Below are positions 8,797 through 18,029 of a stretch of DNA of 64,000 nucleotides, in pieces. The translations under genes and the position numbers were made by a program. Positions within the stretch are counted from its first letter, which is position 1. The number at the start of each line of letters is the position of its first letter. The notes under the pieces were generated by a model that saw only the letters and a list, made by a program, of their open reading frames with translations, was not told where the DNA came from and did not search any database. Source of the stretch: GCA-2731375 sp964344935 (GTDB lineage: Bacteria > Pseudomonadota > Alphaproteobacteria > GCA-2731375); the NCBI GenBank assembly GCA_964344935.1, contig CAYFPL010000005.1, positions 62,001 through 126,000 on the forward strand, written 5' to 3'.

Positions 8797-9672
8797 GTGA
8801 GCACGGTCGAATACATGCGGACCATACGGGAGAAGTATAGCAAGCTCGGCTATGCCCCCTATGGCTGGCACAAGGCGGAGGATCCGCCGCCCTGGACGCC
8901 TCTGGCGAAACCGCTGTCGCAATGCAAGGTGGGGATGATGTCCACCGCCGGCACCTATGTGGCGGGGCAGGTGGCCTATTTCTACAAGGACGATACCTCG
9001 CACCGGGTCATCCCCGCCGACACCCAGGTGGAGGATTTGCGCTTCTCGCACCTGACGGAAAACTACCTGCCCGATGCCCGGCAGGATGCCAACTGTGCAT
9101 TCCCGATCGAGCCCCTGCGCCAGCTGGCGGCGGAAGGCGTGATCGGCGGCCTGGCGGAGAACGTCTTTTCCTGCATGGGCGCCGTCTATTCCAAGCGCCG
9201 GGTGGACGAGGAACTGGCGCCGGAAATGTACGAGGCCTTTGCCCGGGAAGGCGTGGACGTGGCCTATCTGGTGCCGTTGTGACCGGTGTGCCATCAGACC
9301 GTGTGTCTGATCGCCCGATACCTGGAAGAACGCGGCATCGCCACCCTGGTGGTGGGCACGGCCCTGGACATCGTTGAATACGGCTGGCCGCCAAGGGCAG
9401 TGTTCCTGGACTATCCCCTGGGTCATGGCGGCGGGCCATTGTTCGATCCTGATCGGCAGCTCGCCATTGCCAGGACAGCCATGGGCGCCCTGGAAACCCT
9501 GTCCGAGCCCGGGCAAATCCAGACCCTGGACCTGCCCTGGCCGGAAGGAGACGGGTGGAAGGCGGCGGCGTCCGACGACAGCGCCGACGATGCCCGCCAG
9601 CCGCGGGACCTGGTGCCCCGCTATCAGCTCGAAGCGGATCGGCAATTGGCTGAAGCGGCAGCGGGCAGCTAG
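8797..9672 (+). CDS. GrdB-like (glycine/sarcosine/betaine reductase selenoprotein B family) selenoprotein, Sec162
   Basis: Read through the in-frame TGA at 9280-9282, this is a single 291-residue protein. The N-terminal part (KVGMMSTAGTYVAGQ, FPIEPLRQLAAEGVIGG) and the part after the TGA (VCHQTVCLIARYLEERGI, FLDYPLGHGGG) both belong to the GrdB-like family, in which this position is usually Cys in a CPVC motif. Here it is U162-P-V-C165, a UxxC redox pair. A seven-base-pair hairpin follows the TGA at the proper distance. There is no ribosome site for a separate downstream gene (GTG at 9286). The protein lacks the rest of a glycine reductase locus, so its substrate is unknown; a thiol/selenol redox role is inferred. 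Confidence 0.85.
9293..9311 (+). promoter_or_regulatory. Putative bacterial SECIS hairpin of the GrdB-like gene
   Basis: A perfect seven-base-pair stem, ATCAGAC (9293-9299) with GTCTGAT (9305-9311), closes a five-base loop CGTGT. The loop begins 18 bases after the TGA, inside the 16-37 base range known for bacterial selenocysteine insertion elements, and has G in its second position, as the bacterial consensus requires. SelB binding is an inference. Confidence 0.75.
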
Positions 9673-9681
9673 CCCGACATC

Positions 9682-10956
9682 TTGACCGAGACTCCGTCCA
9701 CGGCGGCGGGCGTCGTCACGCCCCTGACCTTGATCAGGGACGGCGATTTCCGCGGCATCTGGCTGGCGGGCGCGTTGGGCTGGATGATGCGTTGGCTGGA
9801 AATGCTGGCCATTGGCGTCTTCACCTATCAGGTGACCCAGTCGGCCCTGATGGTGGCCCTGGTGACCATGGCCAGAACTGTTCCCATGCTGCTGTTCAGC
9901 GCCTTTACCGGCGCCATCGCCGATGGTTTCGACCGCCGCCTGATGCTGCTGGCGGGGATGGGCACCCTGGCGCTGACGTCCGCCATCCTCGCGGCCCTGG
10001 CCATCACCGGCCTGATCCAGTTGTGGCATGTGGCCCTGGGCATGTTCATTTCTGGCATATACGGCACCCTGGAATTTCCCGTGCGCCGGGCCATGCTGGG
10101 CATCATCGCCGGCGCTCAGGCGGGACCGGCCGGCTCCGGCGTCGCCCTGACCCTGGACAGCGCCACCAACCATTGCATGCGCCTGATCGGCCCGATTCTA
10201 GGCGGCCTGGTTTTGACCCAGTACGGCCTGCCGGGGGTCTATGTCACGGGCGCCATACTGTTCGGCCTGGGATTTATCCTGGTACTGAGAGCGACCTATC
10301 ACGCCCCCCATCACGGCGCTGCCGCACCACGTATCCTGGGCCAGATCGTCGAAGGACTGCGCTATATCCGCACCGACCCGGTGCTCATGGGCACATTGTA
10401 CATCACGCTCGTGATGAACGTCTGCGGCTTTCCCTATGGCGCCATGGTGCCGGTGATCGGCGAGGAGGTCCTGGGTCAGGATGCGGTGGGCACCGGCATG
10501 CTGCTGTCCTTCGATGCCCTGGGCGGCCTCGTGGGCGCCTTGGTCATCGCCAATCTGGCCCGGCCACGGCACTATGGCGCCCTATACTTCTTTGGCGCGG
10601 TGATCTTCCTCCTCGCCGTGCTCGCATTTTCTCTTTCGCGCGCCTACGAATTCTCCCTGGGCCTGTTGTTCCTGGCCGGTCTGGGGGTATCCGGGTTCGC
10701 GGCCATGCAAAGCACCATTATCTTCACCGCCGCGCCGCCCGAAATGCGCGGCCGCCTGATGGGGGTCCTCGCCGTCTGTATCGGCATCAGCCCCCTCGGC
10801 ATTCTGCAGGTGGGCCTGCTGGCGGATTGGTTCGGCGGCGCCATGGCGGTCACCATCATCGCCGCCGAGGGCCTGGCCGCGATGCTCATCGCGGTCATGG
10901 TCTGGCCCCACTTTAGGTTGCCGGCACGCCCGGCGCCGGCCGACGGAACCCTATAG
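9682..10956 (+). CDS. MFS exporter (EntS/DUF894-like)
   Basis: A 424-residue major facilitator protein with about 12 membrane helices. It resembles the EntS-like branch: RDGDFRGIWLAGALGWMMRW at the N-terminus, the loop IADGFDRRLMLLAGMG between helices 2 and 3, and EMRGRLMGVLAVCIGISPLG in the second half. Such proteins export siderophores, macrolides or unknown small molecules; no substrate can be named. The apparent start is TTG at 9682, ten bases after the selenoprotein gene, with no good ribosome site and no in-frame ATG before the first helix, so translational coupling is possible. It converges with the chemoreceptor gene. Confidence 0.87.
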   Translation: MTETPSTAAGVVTPLTLIRDGDFRGIWLAGALGWMMRWLEMLAIGVFTYQVTQSALMVALVTMARTVPMLLFSAFTGAIADGFDRRLMLLAGMGTLALTSAILAALAITGLIQLWHVALGMFISGIYGTLEFPVRRAMLGIIAGAQAGPAGSGVALTLDSATNHCMRLIGPILGGLVLTQYGLPGVYVTGAILFGLGFILVLRATYHAPHHGAAAPRILGQIVEGLRYIRTDPVLMGTLYITLVMNVCGFPYGAMVPVIGEEVLGQDAVGTGMLLSFDALGGLVGALVIANLARPRHYGALYFFGAVIFLLAVLAFSLSRAYEFSLGLLFLAGLGVSGFAAMQSTIIFTAAPPEMRGRLMGVLAVCIGISPLGILQVGLLADWFGGAMAVTIIAAEGLAAMLIAVMVWPHFRLPARPAPADGTL

Positions 10957-10964
10957 CGGCGCAC

Positions 10965-12785
10965 CTATCCGGCGCGAACTTCGGCCAGGAACTTGTCAAC
11001 TTCCGCGCTCAGGGCGCCCGACTGACTGGTCAGATCCTTGGCCCCTGCCAGCAGGTCGCTGGAGGCCGCACCGGTTTGCCCGGCGGCGGCATTGACATCC
11101 CCGATATTGGCGGCCACCTGCTCGGTGCCGGCCGCGGCTTCCTGTGCACTGCGGCTGATCTCGTCGGTGGCCGCGCCCTGCTGTTCCACGGCGGCCGCGA
11201 TGGAAGCGGCGATTTCGTTGATCTGGCCGATGGTCTTGGCAATGCCACTCACGACTTGCACCGCTTCGCCGGTGGCGCTCTGGATATTGCCGACCTGGGC
11301 GGCGATCTCTTCCGTCGCCTGGGCGGTTTGATTGGCCAGGTTCTTGACCTCCGAGGCGACAACGGCGAAGCCCTTGCCGGCCTCGCCGGCGCGGGCCGCT
11401 TCGATAGTGGCGTTCAGGGCCAGCAGATTGGTCTGCGAGGCGATGTCGTTGATCAGGCCCACCACTTCGCCGATGGTCTGCGAGGCCTCGGCCAGGCCCT
11501 CAATCTGGCCAGTGGCCTGTTCCGCATCGGTGACCGCGGTGCGGGAGATGTTGGCGGAGTTGGTGACCTGCTGGGAAATCTCCGCGATGGAGCTGGTCAA
11601 TTCCTCGGTGGTGGCCGCCATGGTCTGGACGTTGGCGCTGGCCTGGTTGGAAGCGGTTGCGACCAGGGACGACTGCCGGGTCGTCTGGTCCGCCGCCGCC
11701 GATAGCGAGCCGGCGGAGGATTCCATCTGGCTGGCCTGGGCGGCAACGTTGTCGACGATACCTTTGACGCTGTCCTCCATATCGTCCGCCATGCGCATCA
11801 GAACCGCACGACGCTCGGCGGCGGCTCGCTGTTCGGCTTCCTCAGCCTCGTGCTTCAGGCGCTGGTTCTCGATGCTCTGAGTTCTGAAGGTAACAAAGGC
11901 ATCGACCACCTTGCCGATCTCGTCATCGGCGCGTTTGTCGACGGTGGCTCCGGTATCGCCGGCCGCCAGGGCTACCAGCGCGGCGACCACTTCGCGCAGC
12001 GGGCGCACCACGTAGGATCGCACGACCCAGTACATCAGGGCCAAACCGCCGATGACGGCGACGATGGCCTGGATCGCCATTAGCCGGATGGCGGCCTTTT
12101 CATGCGCTTCGGCGCGCAACAGAGCGACTTGGGTAAATCTCTCGATCTCGAGCAGCAGGGACTCCAGTTCGTGATCCAGCTGGTCCTCTTCCTTTTGCGT
12201 GGACTCCGCCAGACTCAAGGCCCCTTTCACGTCACGGGACGCCAGAGCAGCGAACACTTCTTGACCATGCTTGCCATAGGCTTTGTGCGCGATCTCGATG
12301 GCCGTGAGGGTTTCTAGAACCATCTCGAATTCGGCCTTTTCGTAGGTGCTGTGGGCGTGCGCGATGGCCTCTTCGGCCAGGGCCTCGCCCTCTTTGATCT
12401 CTTCATCCACCTTGTTGTTCAGCTTGTCGAAGCTGGCTCTGGTTTTGGCAAAGTCCGCGGCCTTGGTTTTATCCGTCTGCATTTCCTCGCCGTAGCGGAC
12501 GGCGCGCTCGAACTGGATGGCCTGTTCCAATTGGTGCACGGTGATCTTGGTGATGATCTCGGTCAGCGGCATATCCTGCTCGGCAATGGCCTCTATCTCG
12601 CCGCCAATCTTGTAGAGTTGATACAGCCCCGTGCCCGCCGTTGACACCAGCAGTATCAATGAGACCGCCATCACCCCCAGCAGTTTCTGGCCGACGGAAA
12701 GGTTCCAAACGAACCCACCCTCTTTTTTCGAAGATTCATTGCCCGCATCCGAGGCAGGCGCGATGGTGCTTTGCTCGATCGTCAT
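10965..12785 (-). CDS. Membrane methyl-accepting chemotaxis protein
   Basis: 606 residues. A first membrane helix (about 38-58, LLGVMAVSLILLVSTAG) is followed by a mainly helical periplasmic or four-helix-bundle sensor region, a second helix (IVAVIGGLALMYWVV, about 230-245), a HAMP domain, and the cytoplasmic signalling domain with its hairpin tip DIASQTNLLALNATIEAARA and EVKNLANQTAQATEEIA. It would bind CheA and CheW and transduce an unknown signal. The ATG at 12785 has GGGGA nine bases upstream and is preferred over 12812. There are no che genes beside it. The MA domain closely resembles that of the soluble receptor at 42.2 kb. Confidence 0.95.
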   Translation of the reverse strand: MTIEQSTIAPASDAGNESSKKEGGFVWNLSVGQKLLGVMAVSLILLVSTAGTGLYQLYKIGGEIEAIAEQDMPLTEIITKITVHQLEQAIQFERAVRYGEEMQTDKTKAADFAKTRASFDKLNNKVDEEIKEGEALAEEAIAHAHSTYEKAEFEMVLETLTAIEIAHKAYGKHGQEVFAALASRDVKGALSLAESTQKEEDQLDHELESLLLEIERFTQVALLRAEAHEKAAIRLMAIQAIVAVIGGLALMYWVVRSYVVRPLREVVAALVALAAGDTGATVDKRADDEIGKVVDAFVTFRTQSIENQRLKHEAEEAEQRAAAERRAVLMRMADDMEDSVKGIVDNVAAQASQMESSAGSLSAAADQTTRQSSLVATASNQASANVQTMAATTEELTSSIAEISQQVTNSANISRTAVTDAEQATGQIEGLAEASQTIGEVVGLINDIASQTNLLALNATIEAARAGEAGKGFAVVASEVKNLANQTAQATEEIAAQVGNIQSATGEAVQVVSGIAKTIGQINEIAASIAAAVEQQGAATDEISRSAQEAAAGTEQVAANIGDVNAAAGQTGAASSDLLAGAKDLTSQSGALSAEVDKFLAEVRAG

Positions 12786-12927
12786 TACTGCGTATCCCCT
12801 ATTCGACCGCACGGTTGGAACCGAACGACACAGCCGGCGAAGGCCGGATTTCGTTTGTCGAACAAGCGTCCGCTCATATGGTTAAAGAAATGTTGCAATC
12901 CGGCCAAAACCGGCAGCGCAGTTCGCT

Positions 12928-13443
12928 TTAGCCCGGCGCGCCGTCCTTGATTTTGCGGTACCACCAGGAAACGTCGTGCCAGGCGCCGAGCTTGAAGCCG
13001 ACGTTGGGAAAGCTGCCGATGGCCTCGAAGCCCACGGATTTGTGCAGGGCGACGCTGGCATCGTTGGGCAGGGTGATACCGGCAAAAGCGTGAAAGAAGT
13101 CTCCTTGCGCCAGAACGTCGAACAGCCGCCCATAGAGGCGCCCGGCGATGCCCATGCCCCGGAAATCGCCGTGCATATAGGCCGACACCTCGACGGAATG
13201 CTGATAGGCCGCCCGCGGCCGGTGCGGCGTGCCATAGGCATAGCCGGCGATGCGGCCATCGGGCACCTCGGCGACCAGCCAGGCGTGGCTGTCGCTGACC
13301 CGGGCGATGCGTTCCGCCATCTCCGCCACCGTCGGCGGTTCCAGTTCGAAGGATATGGCCGTACCGGTGACGATGGGTTCGTAGATGGCCTGGATGGCCG
13401 CCGCATCTTCCCCTTTCGCCGGCCTGATCACCACATCACTCAT
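12928..13443 (-). CDS. GNAT acetyltransferase, phosphinothricin-acetyltransferase-like
   Basis: A 171-residue GNAT protein. It shows the PAT/Bar-type order: MSDVVIRPAKGEDAAAIQAI, YEPIVTGTAISFELEPP, GYAYGTPHRPRAAYQHSVE, the acetyl-CoA binding loop FRGMGIAGRLYGRLF, and a C-terminal SVGFEAIGSFPNVGFKLG plus DVSWWYRKI. Family members N-acetylate phosphinothricin, methionine sulfone or sulfoximine and similar amino acids; the natural substrate is usually unknown. GGGAG lies six bases before the ATG. Confidence 0.92.
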   Translation of the reverse strand: MSDVVIRPAKGEDAAAIQAIYEPIVTGTAISFELEPPTVAEMAERIARVSDSHAWLVAEVPDGRIAGYAYGTPHRPRAAYQHSVEVSAYMHGDFRGMGIAGRLYGRLFDVLAQGDFFHAFAGITLPNDASVALHKSVGFEAIGSFPNVGFKLGAWHDVSWWYRKIKDGAPG

Positions 13444-13531
13444 GAAACGCTCCCAATCGACCGTTAAGACGTCGGTTCTGGTCATGATAATACAATCCAT
13501 GGCAGAATATTTCCCCATAAAGGGGACCGTC

Positions 13532-13714
13532 ATGACGAACGCCAAGCCGGAACGCCGGCAGGACCGCGTCAAGGATCGGAGAGATATCGGCCAGGTCGAA
13601 CAATTGATCGACAAGCTGAAGACGTTCCGCGATGCGGAAGTAACCTGTACACATATCGAAGCACGCATGGAAAAAGGCCTTGGCTTGACCGATCTGGTCA
13701 GGCGCCGGCCCTAA
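13532..13714 (+). CDS. Small basic protein of unknown function
   Basis: Sixty residues, rich in charged amino acids (MTNAKPERRQDRVKDRRDIG at the N-terminus), mostly helical, with one cysteine. I do not recognise a family. The ATG at 13532 has GGGGA five bases upstream, and the stop lies only five bases before the first cyclase gene, so it probably leads that operon. It might instead be a chance frame, but the ribosome site and tight spacing favour a gene. Confidence 0.5.
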   Translation: MTNAKPERRQDRVKDRRDIGQVEQLIDKLKTFRDAEVTCTHIEARMEKGLGLTDLVRRRP

Positions 13715-13719
13715 ATTTC

Positions 13720-15471
13720 ATGGCCGAGGGCGCGCAACGCAAGCTTGCGGCCGTCCTGGCCGCCGATGTAGCCGGCTATTCAAGGCTCATGGGCGAGGAC
13801 GAGGCCGCAACTCTGGAGGCCCTGCGCGAGTTGCGTACCAGCCTGTTTCAGCCGAGCGTCGCCGAGCGGGGCGGCGAACTGGTGAAGAGCATGGGCGACG
13901 GCTGGCTGGTCGCCTTCCCTTCCGTGGTCGATGCGGTCCATTGCGCCGTTCATGTGCAGGATACCTTGCGCAAGCATCCCATCATCAAGCTGCGCGTCGG
14001 TATCCATATCGGCGACATCGTGCTGGAGGACGAGGATATCTTCGGCGACGGCGTCAACGTGGCGGCGCGGCTGCAGGAGCTTGCCGATCCCGGTGCTATC
14101 GCGCTCTCGGGCCGGGCCCATGAGTTTCTTGACGAAAAGCTGGCGGACGGATTCACGGACGGCGGCGCGCACGAATTGAAGAATATCGCCCGGCCGGTGC
14201 AAGTCTGGCAGTGGCGGAAAGGCGTTGCGCCAAGCGCCGGCGCGGCGGATGTCTCCCAGCCCGTCGCTGGCTTCGACGGCCGCCCCGCCATCGCCGTATT
14301 GCCGTTCGAGAACATGTCCGGCGATGCGGAGCAGGAATATTTCGCCGACGGCATCGCCGAAGATATCCTGACCCGCCTGGCCATGTGGCGCTGGTTGCCG
14401 GTGATTGCACGCAACTCGTCTTTCACCTTCAAGGGCCAGAATGTGGACATCATGGAAGCGGGCCAGCAGCTTGGTGCCCGCTATATCCTCGAAGGCAGCG
14501 TGCGCAAGGGCGGCAACCGGGTGCGCATCACCGGCCAGTTGATCGATGCGGAAACCGGGCACCATCTCTGGGCCGACCGCTATGACGGCAACCTAGACGA
14601 CATCTTCGACCTGCAGGACGAAATTACCGAGGCCATCGTCACCGCTTTGGAGCCCGCCGTGGGACAGGCGGAAATGAAACGGGCGCAGCAGCTGACATCA
14701 GCGCAGCTAGGGGCGTGGGATATCACCCAGCGGGCGGTCTGGCATTTGGTGAAATTCACCAAGGAGGATTTTGAAGCCGCCCTGGAGTTGCTGAAGACCG
14801 TTGATGCGGAAGAAGTGAAATTCGCCCACGCGGCGTCGTACGTATCAATGATCCGCGCCATGCAGGCCCTGTTCGCCTGGGCGGAGAATCCGGCCGCCGC
14901 CTTGATGGAAGCGGCGCAATACGCCAACAGGGCGATTGAGATCGATGCCATGGACCCCTACGCCAACGCGGTGATGGGTTTCATTCTGACCTATCAGGGA
15001 CGGCACGACGCCGGCATCGAATTGACCCGGCGTGCTACCGAACTCAATCCCAGCTTCGCCCTGGCCTATCACCTTCAGGGCGTCGGCCATATGTTCAACG
15101 GCGAGCCGGAAGCCGGTATCGCGGCTATCAACCAGGCCTTGCGGCTGAGCCCCTTCGACCATCTGCGGCCCGTCTGGCTGAGCACATTGTCCGCCGTGCA
15201 TTACCTGGCCAAGGATTACAAAAGCGCTTTGGAGGTGGCCGATACCGCCATCCAGACTTGGCCCAAATACGTTCTGGCGCAACGCGGGCGGGCCAACGCC
15301 CTCGCGCAATTGGGCCGCATGGACGAGGCGCGCCAGGCCCTTGCAGACTTCCTCGCCCTCTCCCCCAACTACACCGTGGCCACGGGGCGCCTCGGCGTCG
15401 CCTTCCGACGCGACGAGGACCTGCAGCATTACATGGACGGCCTGCGCATGGTGGGCCTGCCGGAGGAATGA
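13720..15471 (+). CDS. Class III adenylate/guanylate cyclase with TolB-N/FlgO-like and TPR domains (copy 1)
   Basis: 583 residues. The N-terminal class III cyclase domain (about 8-170) keeps both metal aspartates (VLAADVAGYSRLM and KSMGDGWLVAF), a specificity Asp region (EDEDIFGDG) and the transition-state Asn/Arg motif GVNVAARLQ. It is followed by a TolB-N/FlgO-like region (AVLPFENMSGDAEQEYFADG, about 188-310) and tetratricopeptide repeats to the end. No membrane helix is seen, so it is cytosolic. It probably makes cAMP under control of the TPR part. It overlaps the paralogous next gene by ATGA. Such cyclase-TPR proteins are common in Rhizobiales and Rhodospirillales. Confidence 0.93.
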   Translation: MAEGAQRKLAAVLAADVAGYSRLMGEDEAATLEALRELRTSLFQPSVAERGGELVKSMGDGWLVAFPSVVDAVHCAVHVQDTLRKHPIIKLRVGIHIGDIVLEDEDIFGDGVNVAARLQELADPGAIALSGRAHEFLDEKLADGFTDGGAHELKNIARPVQVWQWRKGVAPSAGAADVSQPVAGFDGRPAIAVLPFENMSGDAEQEYFADGIAEDILTRLAMWRWLPVIARNSSFTFKGQNVDIMEAGQQLGARYILEGSVRKGGNRVRITGQLIDAETGHHLWADRYDGNLDDIFDLQDEITEAIVTALEPAVGQAEMKRAQQLTSAQLGAWDITQRAVWHLVKFTKEDFEAALELLKTVDAEEVKFAHAASYVSMIRAMQALFAWAENPAAALMEAAQYANRAIEIDAMDPYANAVMGFILTYQGRHDAGIELTRRATELNPSFALAYHLQGVGHMFNGEPEAGIAAINQALRLSPFDHLRPVWLSTLSAVHYLAKDYKSALEVADTAIQTWPKYVLAQRGRANALAQLGRMDEARQALADFLALSPNYTVATGRLGVAFRRDEDLQHYMDGLRMVGLPEE

Positions 15472-17216
15472 CGGCCGCCAGCCGCAAGCTCGCCGCCGTC
15501 GTCGCGGCCGACGTGGTTGGCTATTCCAGGCTCATGAGCAAGGACGAAGCCGCTACCCTGGCGGCCCTGCGGGAATTACGCAGCGAGGTCTTTCAGCCCG
15601 CCGTGGATGGGCACGGCGGCGACGTGGTCAAGAGCATGGGTGATGGCTGGCTGATCAGTTTCCCCTCGGTGGTCGATGCGGTGCAATGCGCCGTTCAGGT
15701 GCAGGAGGCCCTGGCCGAACACCCGATCATCAAGCTGCGCGTGGGTATCCATATCGGCGACATCGTGCTGGAGGACGAGGATATCTTCGGTGACGGCGTC
15801 AACGTGGCGGCGCGGCTGCAGGAGCTTGCCGATCCCGGCGCCATCGCGCTGTCTGGCCGGGCCCATGAATTCCTGGACGAAAAGCTGGCCGGCGCCTTCG
15901 CTGATCTGGGTGAACATGAGCTGAAGAACATCGCCGAACCCGTTGCCGTTCATGGCTGGGGCATGACGGCGGCGGACGGCCCGGCGGAGGCCCTGCCGCT
16001 GCCGGAGAAGCCCTCGATCGCGGTTCTGCCCTTCGACAACATGTCCGGCGATCCGGAACAGAGTTATTTTTCCGATGGGCTGAGCGAAGACATAATTTCC
16101 TCGCTCGCCCGCGTGCATGCCTTGTTCGTCATCGCCCGCAACAGTTCATTCGTCTATCGCGGCACTTCCGTCGATATCCGCCAGGTCGGTCGGGAACTGG
16201 GTGTCAGGTTCGTGCTGGAAGGCAGCGTACGCCGGGCCGGCGACCGTATCCGTATGACCGCGCAATTGATCGAGGCGGAAAACGGCAACCACATCTGGGC
16301 TGAAAGGTATGACCGCGACGCAAAAGACATATTCGCCGTACAGGACGAGATTGCCTTCAACGTAGCCGGCGCCGTGGGTTCGGAGATCAACCGCGTCGAG
16401 TTGGAACGGCTGGCGCGGCAGCGGCCATCTAGTTTGGGTGCTTATGAGTTGGCCCTTCGCGCCCAACATCTCGCATCGTTTTGGAACGCCGAGAAACAGG
16501 AACAGGCGCGTGAATTCGCCCAACGTGCGATCGATATGCAGGACGATTGTGCCATGGCCTACGGCGCCCTTGGTTTCGGGTATTGCATGGACATCGTCTA
16601 TGGCTTGAGCGGCCGCCCGCCCGCGGATGTCATGAATGACGCCTTCGCCGCGGCGAATAAGGCGGTCGCGCTGGATCCAAACGATGAAACCGGTCACATC
16701 AGCCTGGGTTCCTTGAATTGGTTCATGGGCCGCCATGACGCGGCCGTACATGAATACGGCCAAGTCGTGAAAATCTGCCCAAATCACCATATGGGACAAA
16801 CCTGGCTGGGCATTATTCTGGGCTGGAGCGGTGTCGAAAACTACGATCAGGCCAAGCAACATTTCCAAATGGGCATGCGCCTGGCGCCGCGCGATCCCTG
16901 GAAATCCCTGGCGTTAGCGAACTGGGGAGTCATCGAGTTCTTCAAAGGCGAAAACGAAGCGGCCATTGCCACATTCAGACAGGCGCTAAGCCATAACCCG
17001 GACATGAGTATGGCGCGCAGGGGAATGGTCGCGGCCTTGGCATCGTCGGGCGATTTGGACATGGCGCGGGAATATGCGGCGGACATCCGTCGGGCAGAAC
17101 CGGCGTTCGACTGGCAACATTATCAGGGAATGATCCGGACCATGGCCAAACACGACGCAGATGCCGAGAAACTGTTCCAAGGCCTTCGCCTGGCGGGTCT
17201 GCCAATCGATGGCTGA
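15468..17216 (+). CDS. Class III adenylate/guanylate cyclase with TolB-N/FlgO-like and TPR domains (copy 2)
   Basis: 582 residues, paralogue of the preceding gene with the same architecture: cyclase domain (VVAADVVGYSRLM, KSMGDGWLISF, GDGVNVAARLQ), TolB-N/FlgO-like part (AVLPFDNMSGDPEQSYFSDG) and TPR tail. The catalytic residues are all kept. The TPR half is much less similar to copy 1 than the cyclase half, so the two probably sense different inputs. The start is the ATG overlapping the stop of copy 1. A 113-base block in the cyclase domain is almost identical between the two genes at DNA level. Confidence 0.93.
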   Translation: MTAASRKLAAVVAADVVGYSRLMSKDEAATLAALRELRSEVFQPAVDGHGGDVVKSMGDGWLISFPSVVDAVQCAVQVQEALAEHPIIKLRVGIHIGDIVLEDEDIFGDGVNVAARLQELADPGAIALSGRAHEFLDEKLAGAFADLGEHELKNIAEPVAVHGWGMTAADGPAEALPLPEKPSIAVLPFDNMSGDPEQSYFSDGLSEDIISSLARVHALFVIARNSSFVYRGTSVDIRQVGRELGVRFVLEGSVRRAGDRIRMTAQLIEAENGNHIWAERYDRDAKDIFAVQDEIAFNVAGAVGSEINRVELERLARQRPSSLGAYELALRAQHLASFWNAEKQEQAREFAQRAIDMQDDCAMAYGALGFGYCMDIVYGLSGRPPADVMNDAFAAANKAVALDPNDETGHISLGSLNWFMGRHDAAVHEYGQVVKICPNHHMGQTWLGIILGWSGVENYDQAKQHFQMGMRLAPRDPWKSLALANWGVIEFFKGENEAAIATFRQALSHNPDMSMARRGMVAALASSGDLDMAREYAADIRRAEPAFDWQHYQGMIRTMAKHDADAEKLFQGLRLAGLPIDG

Positions 17217-17234
17217 ACAGGATTGCTGGCACAG

Positions 17235-17930
17235 ATGACCCAACATATCGGCATCGTCGCCTGTTCTGCCGAGGGGGCGGCGCTGTGTTATCGCACCATT
17301 TGTGTGGAAGGCGCGGAAATCATGGGCGGGCACGGCCATCCGGAGGTCTCCATGCATACCCCGAACCTGGCGGAATACGTGGCCTGCCTGGAAGCGGGCG
17401 ATCTGGCCGGGGTGGGCGAGATCATGCTGGCCTCGGCCGAGAAGCTGGCGGGCATGGGCTGTGATTTTCTAGTCTGCCCCGACAACACCATCCACCAGGC
17501 CCTGCCCGGCATCCTGCCGCGATCGCCCCTGCCCTGGCTGCATATCGCCGAGGTGGTGGCTGACGAGGCCGCGGCAAAGGGCTTCCAGCGCCTGGCCCTG
17601 ACGGGCACGAAATGGCTGGTGGACAGCGAAGTCTATCCGGAAAAGCTGGCGGCCCTGGGTATCGAATGTCAACGGCCCAGGGAAGGGGAATGTATCGCTA
17701 TCGACCGCATCATCATGGACGAACTGGTGAAGAGCATCTTCAAGCCGGAGTCCGTCAGCACCATCCAGGACATCATCGACCGCCTGGCGAAAGCAGGCTG
17801 CGACGGGGTGATCTTGGGCTGCACGGAGTTGCCGTTGGTCATCAATGACGGCAATTCGCCCCTGCCGACCCTGGATTCCACCCGCCTCCTCGCCCGCGCC
17901 GCCCTACGCCGGGCCCTGGATGGGTATTAG
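17235..17930 (+). CDS. Aspartate/glutamate racemase-superfamily protein with altered first active-site motif
   Basis: About 231 residues of the Asp/Glu/hydantoin racemase superfamily, with HIGIVACSAEGAALCYRTI at the N-terminus, CPDNTIHQALP in place of the usual CNTxH motif, and the second active-site motif LGCTELPLVI. The second cysteine is present; the residue before Asn-Thr is Asp instead of Cys. The ATG at 17235 is used; a TTG at 17223 is also possible. The substrate is unknown, and it could be an isomerase or racemase for an amino acid or dicarboxylate. Confidence 0.8.
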   Translation: MTQHIGIVACSAEGAALCYRTICVEGAEIMGGHGHPEVSMHTPNLAEYVACLEAGDLAGVGEIMLASAEKLAGMGCDFLVCPDNTIHQALPGILPRSPLPWLHIAEVVADEAAAKGFQRLALTGTKWLVDSEVYPEKLAALGIECQRPREGECIAIDRIIMDELVKSIFKPESVSTIQDIIDRLAKAGCDGVILGCTELPLVINDGNSPLPTLDSTRLLARAALRRALDGY

Positions 17931-18029
17931 TGCATTAGAAAAGCCTTTGCCTAATTGTACACTTCGTATCGGTCATTTATGATGGCCCCAGTATCTGCCG
18001 CCCGGGTGCGGCGCGGGGAGCCCACCTGA

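Noticed and set aside
9286..9672. A separate gene starting at GTG 9286, downstream of the TGA at 9280
   Set aside because: There is no ribosome binding site in front of it, the frame is continuous with the upstream gene, and its product is the C-terminal half of the same GrdB-like family; a selenocysteine codon explains it better.
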